DNA from: CAZDAM01 sp964503595
Lineage (GTDB): Bacteria > Muiribacteriota > UBA6191
Assembly: GCA_964503595.1 (NCBI GenBank)
Contig: CAZDAM010000066.1
Coordinates: 1-19,192 of the forward strand
Length of the DNA stretch: 19,192 bases
Direction: 5' to 3'
The translations under genes were made by a program, and so were the position numbers. The notes beneath the pieces are model-generated. The model saw nothing but the letters and a program-made list of their open reading frames with translations, was not told where the DNA came from and did not search any database. How positions within the stretch are numbered: position 1 is the first letter of the stretch; the number at the start of each line of letters is the position of its first letter. Shown piece after piece: positions 1 through 6,187 of the stretch.

Positions 1-1153
1 GCATCTTCCGAAGCCTGGTTCCATCCGCAAGATCTGCCTTCAGACCCTGAGAACGAGCCGCCTTCAGAAACGGTAAGAGGGCCTTTTTCTCATTCTCTCC
101 CATGGGAATCAGAAACAGATCCAGGCCGGCCTTCAAATCCGGAAGCTTGCCCAGATCCTTGAGAAGTTCAAGAATGACCACATCCCCAAAGCCAAAACCA
201 ACAGCAGGAGTGCTGATACTGCCCTGGGCTTTTTCGGAAAGCTCCTGATTGGCCAGATTTTCAATCAGGGTGTCATAGCGGCCACCACCGGCAATGGCCC
301 GAAGACCCCTGCCGGCATCAAAGAATTCAAAGACAGTCCCGGTGTAGTAAGCCAGACCCCGGACAATCGAAAAATCAAATTCCAGATATTCCCTGTATCC
401 GTAGGCTTCCATCAGCGAGAAAAGTTCCCGGGTTTCCTGAAGACCCCTGCTTTGGCTGGCACTCTCACCAAGAACCCCAGCGACTTCTTCCATATCCTTT
501 AGACGAATCACTTCAAAGATACGGGCAGCCTGATCCACCCCTTCTTTTTCCATCGCCTCAAGAAGAACCTGATCCTCCACCTTGCCCAGTTTGTCAATCT
601 GCATGAAAACCGTCAGATGCTGGGCTTCGGGAATCCCCAGTGCATTCAGAACATCGGAAAGCAGGCGGCGGTTGGAGAGACGGACCCGGATTTCCCCTGA
701 AGTGATCTCCATGGATTCCAGAGCATGAATCGCTGCCGAGAGCAGATCCACTTCGGCATACATGGAATCATCTCCCAGAACGTCCAGATTCCACTGGTAG
801 TGTTCCCGCTTACGGCCCCTGGTCATTCTTTCATAGCGGAAACACTGGGCAATGGTGGCCCATTTCAGACGGGTTGGAAGCTGACGGAAGCGGGCAATCA
901 CCATGCGGGCCAAGGAAGGAGTCATTTCCGGACGCAGGGCCAGCCGTCGCTCGGATTTGTCTTCAAATGTATAAAGCTGTTCGGTGATTTCCTCACCAGC
1001 CTTGCGGATATAAAGCTCTTCATGCTCCACCAGAGGAGCATCATAAAACTCAAAACCATTCTTGAGGGATGCATCCCTGAATTTCTGAAACAGCCATTCC
1101 CTAAGACGCATTTCTTCCGGATAAAAATCCCGCATTCCCTTGACTGCCTGCAC
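1..1153 (-). CDS. hisS: Histidyl-tRNA synthetase, 3' end cut by window edge
   Basis: Class II aminoacyl-tRNA synthetase that charges tRNA-His with histidine in the cytoplasm. About 384 codons are present; bacterial HisRS is usually about 420 residues, so roughly the last 40 (end of the anticodon-binding domain) lie outside the window. The N terminus reads QAVKGMRDFYPEEM, the usual HisRS opening. Motif 2 reads FRYERMTRGRKREHYQ. The histidine-specific stretch VRGLAYYTGTVFE is followed by GGGRYD, and then the start of the anticodon-binding domain. The start is GTG at 1153, chosen because AGAGGAG lies 6 bases upstream and the protein begins at the family's normal position; there is no earlier start in frame. 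The hairpin at 1196-1221 separates it from the upstream gene, so it probably has its own promoter, although none is obvious. Family identity is very secure. Confidence 0.97.
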   Translation of the reverse strand, partial: MQAVKGMRDFYPEEMRLREWLFQKFRDASLKNGFEFYDAPLVEHEELYIRKAGEEITEQLYTFEDKSERRLALRPEMTPSLARMVIARFRQLPTRLKWATIAQCFRYERMTRGRKREHYQWNLDVLGDDSMYAEVDLLSAAIHALESMEITSGEIRVRLSNRRLLSDVLNALGIPEAQHLTVFMQIDKLGKVEDQVLLEAMEKEGVDQAARIFEVIRLKDMEEVAGVLGESASQSRGLQETRELFSLMEAYGYREYLEFDFSIVRGLAYYTGTVFEFFDAGRGLRAIAGGGRYDTLIENLANQELSEKAQGSISTPAVGFGFGDVVILELLKDLGKLPDLKAGLDLFLIPMGENEKKALLPFLKAARSQGLKADLADGTRLRKM

Positions 1154-1159
1154 GGTTTT

Positions 1160-1166
1160 CTCCTCT
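1160..1166 (-). promoter_or_regulatory. Ribosome binding site deciding the hisS GTG start
   Basis: AGAGGAG read on the minus strand, 6 bases before the GTG at 1153. It fixes a non-ATG start for hisS. Confidence 0.8.
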
Positions 1167-1195
1167 TTCTGATCCTTTAAAAAGCCTGAAAAGCA

Positions 1196-1221
1196 CAAGG
1201 CGCGCCGATGGGCGCGCCTTG
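1196..1221 (-). terminator. GC-rich hairpin, probable terminator between small gene and hisS
   Basis: A perfect 11-bp inverted repeat (CAAGGCGCGCC / GGCGCGCCTTG) around a 4-base loop, 35 bases past the stop of the 1257-1625 gene and 43 bases before hisS. On the minus strand it is followed by TGCTTTTCAGGCTTTTT, a broken rather than continuous T run. It is therefore either an intrinsic terminator with an imperfect U tract or an mRNA-stabilising stem. The stem is very stable, being almost all G-C pairs. Confidence 0.7.
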
Positions 1222-1256
1222 AATTATCCAAAATCTGGAAACGATTGCAAGAAATC

Positions 1257-1625
1257 TTATTCCAGCTCAATTCCTTCTTCAGCGGCTTTACGCTTCAGCA
1301 TGGATTTACGGTTTGCCACCAGAGTTTTCAGTTTGGCAATATCCGGATTTTCAGCATCATATTTGCGGGGGCGCATCTGAAGTACTTCCAGGTAACCATT
1401 GATCTGGCTCACGATTTCCTGTTGTTCGTCCTGAGCAGAATCCTGACGTTCCTTACCTTCCAGATAAGCAACTACCTGGGCTGTTTCCTCAGGACTCAAA
1501 CGATAATTGGACTTCAAAAAAGCCTTCAGACTTGCCGCACCCGATTTGCCTGCACCGGACTTACCTACCTTATTGAGAAGCTTGCGCAGTTCATCCAATT
1601 CCATCATTTTCAGCTTGTAGTTCAT
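1257..1625 (-). CDS. Small helical hypothetical protein (122 aa)
   Basis: Not recognised. It encodes a 122-residue, highly charged, soluble protein with no signal peptide or membrane segment. The sequence looks largely helical: a Leu/Lys-rich N terminus (MMELDELRKLLNKV), a short Gly/Ser/Ala/Lys stretch near residues 21-31, then a Glu/Gln-rich middle and a basic C terminus (ANRKSMLKRKAAEEG). Start at 1625; a purine-rich AGGAAAGGG lies about 8-14 bases upstream. Starts at the later Met codons (MMELDEL) are also possible. The gene lies 80 bases downstream of the cyclase gene, with TATATTAT in the gap as a possible -10 box but no convincing -35. It is followed by the GC-rich hairpin. A small nucleic-acid- or protein-binding role is conceivable but unsupported. 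Confidence 0.75.
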   Translation of the reverse strand: MNYKLKMMELDELRKLLNKVGKSGAGKSGAASLKAFLKSNYRLSPEETAQVVAYLEGKERQDSAQDEQQEIVSQINGYLEVLQMRPRKYDAENPDIAKLKTLVANRKSMLKRKAAEEGIELE

Positions 1626-1705
1626 TTCCTGCCCTTTCCTGTCATAATATAGAGAAACGCAAGGTTATCATAAAGATTCCGGAAGAGTTATATTTTTTCT
1701 TCCTG

Positions 1706-3490
1706 TCAAGATGCTGTGACAACGGCAACTGCGCAGACTTCGTGAATTCGGACCGGCTTTGATTTTCCTTTGACAGTTACTTCACATAAAAAGGAGGTCG
1801 GCTTGGGTTTTTTCATCGAATTCAATGTTTCTTCTGTCAGAAGAATATGAGTTTCTTTCCCTTCCTTGGATAATGATTCCACCCTGGCAGCGAGATTGAC
1901 GGAGTCACCAAGCACAGTTTTTGAGAACTGTTCCCTAGTCCCGACATTTCCCAAAACCACCTCTCCAGTATTGATGCCAAATCCACAATAAAACTCCAGA
2001 AGTCCGTTTCTGAGCATTCCTGGACGAATTTGAATCAGACGATCCCGCATGGCAATGGCTGCATCCAGAGCATGATCCGCACTGCTTCTATCCTCGGAAT
2101 CATGAAAGACTGCCATGATACAGTCTCCAATCAGCTTATCCAGAGAACCATTATGTTCCTCAATGATTGGAATCAGCTCGCTATAATAATAATTCAGGGA
2201 ACGAACCACCAAATCCGGATCCGCACGCTCACAAAGGGTTGTAAAAGATCGGATATCACTGAACAGAATCGATACGATCTGCTTGCTTCCCCCCTGAATC
2301 ACTTCCGCATTCTTCAAGGATGCTTCCTGGACTTCCTTCATTTCCATACCGGTCAGATAGCGGCTCATATTCTGTCTTTCCCGAAGCCCCACCACCATCT
2401 CATTGAACGCGTCTCCCAGAAGCTGAACCTCATCTTTGGAATGAATCTGAACCTCAACGGCCAGATCCCCCCGCCCAACTTTTTCAATCGCACCTGCGAG
2501 ACTTTTAATCGGTTTTGTCACCGAACGGGTTGTTGCCAGATTCAGGCCAAACGATAGGAGTCCCAAAAGAACCAGAAGCCCCAGAGAGCCTGTCAACATT
2601 CTTTCCCGGTTCTGATAAAAGCCATCCAGACTTCTCTTCAGAAGGATTTGAACATCCGTACTCTGACTCCCGACTTTTAATTCCTCGCGCATCAATAACC
2701 ACGGTCCGGCTTCCCAGATATTTTTATTTGCTCCCGCCTTGCCTGCTTTACCAAGAGTATCCTTCATTCCTTCGGGTAGAGAAGTGGCAAAATACTGATG
2801 GGTATCGGCAAAGGTCACATCACAACCGGAAATTCTCGCCAGTTCCTGAACCAGCTCTTCATTCACCATGTCACCGATTACCAAAATCGCAATCAGATTC
2901 TCAAAATTATCGTAAATCGGTGCTGAAAGAACCCGGTACAAATGACCACGAAACATGAAATAGTCTTCAAAAATCTGCCGGTCTGAAACCAGTCCGCCAA
3001 ACTGATCCCACCCCTCATCCGTTGCAAACACTCCTAAAGAGGCATGATTCTTCAGATTTTTGATCTCCTCCGTGGTCAGCTTCAGGGGACTGCTGCCATC
3101 CCCCTCAAGAACCAGCAGGGGATCTCCCCAGCCATCGGCAACCGCCATCAGCTCTGCGTCTCGAAGCAGACGAAACTCGGTCTGGGCAGAATCCGCCAGG
3201 GTAGCCATATCCTTCACCCCAACCTCAATTGCCGAGCGAAACCTCGGAGAAAACCGGATGGAATCCAAAGCTGCCTTCAGGCGGCTGCTCTGAAGCTCCA
3301 CAACCTTAAGACAGGTCTTGCGGGCATTATCCAGATCTCTTTCAAATTCCTGACGGGTTTCCTGGCTGTAAAACACCGAAAACGTACCCGACATCAACCC
3401 AAGGCTGATGACCAGAACCCCCAGCGAAGCCAGAATGATTTTACGCCCCAGAGAATGGCGGGGCTGACGAAGTCTCGTTTCAGGGCTCAT
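1706..3490 (-). CDS. Membrane class III adenylate cyclase with periplasmic sensor and HAMP domain
   Basis: A transmembrane signalling enzyme of 594 residues predicted to make cAMP from ATP. Order: short basic cytoplasmic N terminus; TM1 about residues 17-42; periplasmic sensor region about 43-298 (Cache-like in size and style, not assigned to a subtype); TM2 about 299-321; HAMP about 322-375; class III cyclase domain about 400-585. Catalytic features are intact: metal-binding Asp412 (FSDIRSFT) and Asp456 (KLIGDCIMAVF), purine-selecting Lys452 and Thr525 (adenylate type), and transition-state Asn532 and Arg536 (VNLAARVE). An upstream in-frame start at 3565 exists, but ATG 3490 is preferred: AAGGAG lies just upstream and the upstream cupredoxin gene ends at 3480, giving an 11-base overlap. 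It is the last gene of the xth-CxxCH-cupredoxin cluster, so the sensor may read a periplasmic partner from it; that link is inference. Confidence 0.93.
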   Translation of the reverse strand: MSPETRLRQPRHSLGRKIILASLGVLVISLGLMSGTFSVFYSQETRQEFERDLDNARKTCLKVVELQSSRLKAALDSIRFSPRFRSAIEVGVKDMATLADSAQTEFRLLRDAELMAVADGWGDPLLVLEGDGSSPLKLTTEEIKNLKNHASLGVFATDEGWDQFGGLVSDRQIFEDYFMFRGHLYRVLSAPIYDNFENLIAILVIGDMVNEELVQELARISGCDVTFADTHQYFATSLPEGMKDTLGKAGKAGANKNIWEAGPWLLMREELKVGSQSTDVQILLKRSLDGFYQNRERMLTGSLGLLVLLGLLSFGLNLATTRSVTKPIKSLAGAIEKVGRGDLAVEVQIHSKDEVQLLGDAFNEMVVGLRERQNMSRYLTGMEMKEVQEASLKNAEVIQGGSKQIVSILFSDIRSFTTLCERADPDLVVRSLNYYYSELIPIIEEHNGSLDKLIGDCIMAVFHDSEDRSSADHALDAAIAMRDRLIQIRPGMLRNGLLEFYCGFGINTGEVVLGNVGTREQFSKTVLGDSVNLAARVESLSKEGKETHILLTEETLNSMKKPKPTSFLCEVTVKGKSKPVRIHEVCAVAVVTAS

Positions 3491-4124
3491 AAGACTCCTT
3501 GGGGATTTCTTCCCGCCTTGGAGCTGAACGGCGGCGGCGCTTGAGGTCTTCCTTGTTGAAATCAATCAGTCTGACATTCATGCCATCCTTGAGCTCAAGC
3601 TCAAACCGAAGAGTATCGATAAGCTCCGGGCTCCAGACATGCAAAACAGCTTTTCCTGGACTCAGACCCGAAATCCGGTAGCGGTTCGCATCCGCGAAAT
3701 AATCCACAACCGGAGCCTCCGCGACCACAACAAAGGCTGACATCCAGGGATGAATCTCACATCCAATCGGATAGACATCTGCTTTCTGAAACACCACCGG
3801 GCGACTCTGGCCCTTGTATTTGCCCAAGTCCAGACTCTGGGACGGATTGTGGGAAAAAATATTGTGAAAAAACGGATCCTCATTGGGGAAATAGACTGTG
3901 GAACCCTGAGGAACTGCCAGAACTCGCGGTTCAAATTCCTTATTGAACTGCCTGACGGAATAGGTCGTAACCTCATCCTGAGGCCGGGATTCATTTTCCT
4001 GTATGACCCACATCACAACATCCGTAGCTCCTCCCCCCAAAACCCGGTTGATGACGGAACCCATCAGATCCGCAGCAGAGACAGCACCAGACAAAACTGC
4101 CAGCAGTACGCCTATTCGTAACAT
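3480..4124 (-). CDS. Exported cupredoxin-fold protein (plastocyanin-like, 'methylamine utilization'-type)
   Basis: A 214-residue exported protein with a cleavable signal peptide (residues 1-18, ending AVSA/AD). A plastocyanin-like domain covers about 33-135. Type-1 copper ligand candidates are His87 (FFHNIFS), then Cys122, His125 and Met128 in GCEIHPWMSAF. This C-x2-HPWM arrangement is the hallmark of cupredoxins often labelled methylamine utilization proteins; the label does not prove methylamine metabolism. Residues about 140-190 look like a carboxypeptidase-regulatory-type beta sandwich (ISGLSPGKAVLHVW), and the C terminus is strongly basic (KRRRR). ATG 4124 was chosen over the longer frame from 4247 because it opens the signal peptide and AAGGAA lies 4 bases upstream. 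It overlaps the upstream CxxCH gene by 13 bases and the cyclase gene by 11, implying coupled translation. Copper binding and electron transfer are inferred from family. Confidence 0.88.
   Translation of the reverse strand: MLRIGVLLAVLSGAVSAADLMGSVINRVLGGGATDVVMWVIQENESRPQDEVTTYSVRQFNKEFEPRVLAVPQGSTVYFPNEDPFFHNIFSHNPSQSLDLGKYKGQSRPVVFQKADVYPIGCEIHPWMSAFVVVAEAPVVDYFADANRYRISGLSPGKAVLHVWSPELIDTLRFELELKDGMNVRLIDFNKEDLKRRRRSAPRREEIPKESYEP
3495..3500 (-). promoter_or_regulatory. Ribosome binding site deciding the cyclase start
   Basis: AAGGAG on the minus strand, 4 bases before ATG 3490 and inside the end of the cupredoxin gene. It supports the shorter cyclase protein over the reading that begins at 3565. 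Confidence 0.7.
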
Positions 4125-5203
4125 GTACTTCCTTCTTCCGTTGAAAGCATTTTCACATGATCCTCCGAGCCCCCTGAAACCAGATTCAGACCGAGCAGGC
4201 GAAATTTCACCTCGACCCGGCTCTTCACTTCCATAACCTGGCCACACCAGTTCAGACGAACTGTGCCTTTTCCGGCAATCCGGACACTGTCTTTGGAGTC
4301 ATCCGGCTTTTCACTCAGATTAAATCCAACTATAAGTACCGGCCCCTCCTCAACTTTCTGAGGCTCAAATTTCATATTGAGGACAACTGAATCCCTTTTT
4401 AAGGGTGTCTTGCCCAGCCAGATGGTTTTTTCTCCGGTCAGGGTATTCAGATTAAGCCCCCGTTCAAAGATTCCCGAAGCATTTTTCATTCCGGAAGGAA
4501 TAGGCATCTCATGAACCCACTTCAACCTCTGGACTCTTCCGGTTGGCTCCAGAAAATAGTTCGCCTCAGCCGACCACTCCTCTTCACCTTTTTCATTCAG
4601 GCCGGAATAGATCAGATTGCCCTCATAGCCGCTGGCCGATACGGCATTGGTTTCAAAACTGTATTCCACCTTGCCCTTGCGCCGAAAGCCGGGAAAAACA
4701 GGCCAGATCCGCGAAGCCCAGACCCTGGATTCACTGCTGTATTCCAAAGTACTGCCTGCCCCCATCTCAAGATGGAAGAAAGGTTCGGCAAGAGCGCGGG
4801 AAATTCTCTCCACCTTACTGAAAAAAGCTGTATCCAGAGCCTCACTCAGAAGCTCCCAGGTACTCATGAGACCCGGAGTATCCTGCTTTCCCTCCAAAAC
4901 CAGGGCATGCAGGAAACTTGTATTCCTTGAGGCCAGGGCACTCTCAAAGCGCTCAAACCAGTCCGGCCCTGTCACTGATGGTGTCGATTTCGAGGGATTC
5001 TGAAGGCTCTTGAGATCTTCTTCGTTCAAGAACATGTGCCCCCGCCATTGCTGACGGGGAAGGGTCCGCCAGGATTCAAAAACCTCATGGCGATTCAAAA
5101 GCTCTGCCGCGCGATCCAGATGACACACCTGACACGATCCCAGTCCAAAAATATCCGGAATCAGCAAAAGAAGACCGACCCAGAAGCCGATCCAGTTACG
5201 CAT
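4112..5203 (-). CDS. Secreted or lipid-anchored protein with a single CxxCH motif
   Basis: A 363-residue exported protein of unknown family. The N terminus is a signal peptide (WIGFWVGLLLLIPDIFG) followed at once by SCQVCHLDRA, one CxxCH haem-c attachment motif at Cys24-His28. The same Cys24 sits in a lipobox-like LGSC, so it could instead be an acylated lipoprotein; the sequence alone cannot decide. Residues about 30-150 look helical; about 150-345 are beta-rich, with alternating patterns such as EYSFETNAV and GTVRLNWCGQVMEV. No second CxxCH is present. The start at 5203 lies 8 bases after the xth stop codon and lacks a clear Shine-Dalgarno, suggesting translational coupling to xth. The 3' end overlaps the cupredoxin gene by 13 bases. 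A structural or redox partner of the cupredoxin is the simplest reading. Confidence 0.82.
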   Translation of the reverse strand: MRNWIGFWVGLLLLIPDIFGLGSCQVCHLDRAAELLNRHEVFESWRTLPRQQWRGHMFLNEEDLKSLQNPSKSTPSVTGPDWFERFESALASRNTSFLHALVLEGKQDTPGLMSTWELLSEALDTAFFSKVERISRALAEPFFHLEMGAGSTLEYSSESRVWASRIWPVFPGFRRKGKVEYSFETNAVSASGYEGNLIYSGLNEKGEEEWSAEANYFLEPTGRVQRLKWVHEMPIPSGMKNASGIFERGLNLNTLTGEKTIWLGKTPLKRDSVVLNMKFEPQKVEEGPVLIVGFNLSEKPDDSKDSVRIAGKGTVRLNWCGQVMEVKSRVEVKFRLLGLNLVSGGSEDHVKMLSTEEGSTCYE

Positions 5204-5211
5204 AAAACAAT

Positions 5212-5991
5212 TCAGCCCAGAACGGACTCATCCAGAAGAACCCCAACCGGGCAATGATCCGAGCCATAGACATCATTCAGAATGAAGGCATCTTTTACAA
5301 ATGCGGCCAGATCCTGATTCACACAGACGTAATCAATGCGCCATCCCACATTCTTTTCTCTGGCACCGGCCCGATATGTCCACCAGGAATACTTCACTTC
5401 CTCAGGATAGAGATTACGGAATGTATCGACAAAACCGGACTGAAGAAAGCGATCCATCCAGGCCCGCTCCATCGGCAAGAATCCTGAATTCTTTTCATTG
5501 GCCTTGGGATGCTTCAGATCAATTTCATTATGAGCTGTATTATAGTCCCCGCAGATCAGAATTCTTTTCCCCGCGAGCTCTTCACATTCCTTCATCAGCT
5601 GCTCACTGAACTCCATTTTATAGTTCAGCCTTTCCTCACCCTGGGAACCATTGGGGACATACAGATTAAAAAGGACAAAGCCCCCGAAATCCAGACGAAG
5701 AATCCGGCCTTCCACATTGAATTTTTCGACAGCAAACTCAGTGGATACACTCCGGGGTTTCAAGCGAGAATAAACAGCCACACCGCTGTATCCCTTCTTG
5801 ATCTGGCAATCAGAATAAAAAATCTCGTAGCCCTCTTCACTCAGAAGCTCTTTTGGCCACTGAGCCTGACTTGCCTTGGTTTCCTGAATACAAAGAACAT
5901 CCGGTTTTTCATTTTTAAGAAAATCCAGAAACCCTTTCTTGGCACAGGCCCGGATTCCATTGACATTCCAGGAAATGATTTTGATCGCCAT
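5212..5991 (-). CDS. xth: Exodeoxyribonuclease III / AP endonuclease
   Basis: DNA-repair nuclease of the exonuclease-endonuclease-phosphatase fold. Enzymes of this family cleave 5' to abasic sites and have 3'-exonuclease and 3'-phosphatase activity. The 259-residue protein is close to E. coli XthA (268). All family motifs are visible: SWNVNGIRA at the N terminus, metal-binding Glu37 (IQETKA), YSGVAVYSR, LYVPNG, catalytic Asp149 and Asn151 (GDYNTAHNEIDL), the WWTYR segment, WRIDYV, and the terminal SDH triad member region (Ser244-Asp245-His246). The start is ATG 5991: AAAGGG lies 6 bases upstream of it, whereas the in-frame ATG at 5997 directly abuts that site. It heads the cluster with the CxxCH, cupredoxin and cyclase genes; a functional link to them is not evident and may be just co-transcription. 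Confidence 0.97.
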   Translation of the reverse strand: MAIKIISWNVNGIRACAKKGFLDFLKNEKPDVLCIQETKASQAQWPKELLSEEGYEIFYSDCQIKKGYSGVAVYSRLKPRSVSTEFAVEKFNVEGRILRLDFGGFVLFNLYVPNGSQGEERLNYKMEFSEQLMKECEELAGKRILICGDYNTAHNEIDLKHPKANEKNSGFLPMERAWMDRFLQSGFVDTFRNLYPEEVKYSWWTYRAGAREKNVGWRIDYVCVNQDLAAFVKDAFILNDVYGSDHCPVGVLLDESVLG

Positions 5992-5997
5992 ATCCAT

Positions 5998-6003
5998 CCC
6001 TTT
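5998..6003 (-). promoter_or_regulatory. Ribosome binding site deciding the xth start
   Basis: AAAGGG on the minus strand, immediately adjoining an ATG at 5997 and 6 bases before ATG 5991. Normal spacing favours the second ATG (protein starting MAIKII). Confidence 0.65.
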
Positions 6004-6016
6004 CTGGTTCCGGGCA

Positions 6017-6045
6017 GTTTAAAGCGATAAATCAAAAAACTGCAA
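6017..6045 (-). promoter_or_regulatory. Possible promoter for the xth-to-cyclase cluster
   Basis: On the minus strand TTGCAG and TTAAAC are separated by 17 bases, 26 bases upstream of the xth start. The -35 matches the sigma-70 consensus at 4 of 6 positions but the -10 only at 3 of 6, so this is weak. It lies in the only sizeable gap upstream of the cluster (5992-6138), where nothing else promoter-like stood out. Confidence 0.3.
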
Positions 6046-6138
6046 TGCGGGAATTTTATGCGGATGACCCAGCAGGAAAATCAGGGCTCATATCCATCTT
6101 CCAGAGTCATTGTTGTTCTCACGAATGAAACAGAACCA

Positions 6139-6174
6139 AAAAAGGTGACTCCCATCCGGAAGTCACCCTTTTTT
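6139..6174 (-). terminator. Intrinsic terminator after the Met-rich fibre-like gene
   Basis: The stem GGTGACT / AGTCACC is flanked by a six-A run and a six-T run and lies 14 bases beyond the stop of the 6188-8329 gene. Read on the minus strand it is A6-GGGTGACT-loop-AGTCACC-T6, a textbook intrinsic terminator. The symmetrical A/T tracts would let it work in both directions, but no plus-strand gene approaches it. Confidence 0.9.
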
Positions 6175-6187
6175 CACAAGTTAAAAA

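Noticed and set aside
725..1180. 151-codon plus-strand frame
   Set aside because: Antisense to hisS, whose motifs continue through the region.
1681..1703. GGAAGA/TCTTCC inverted repeat after the cyclase gene
   Set aside because: A 6-bp stem with an 11-base loop and no T tract after it on the minus strand; not credible as a terminator.
3480..4124. Methylamine metabolism
   Set aside because: Only the cupredoxin resembles proteins carrying that label; no methylamine dehydrogenase or MauG-like di-haem gene is present.
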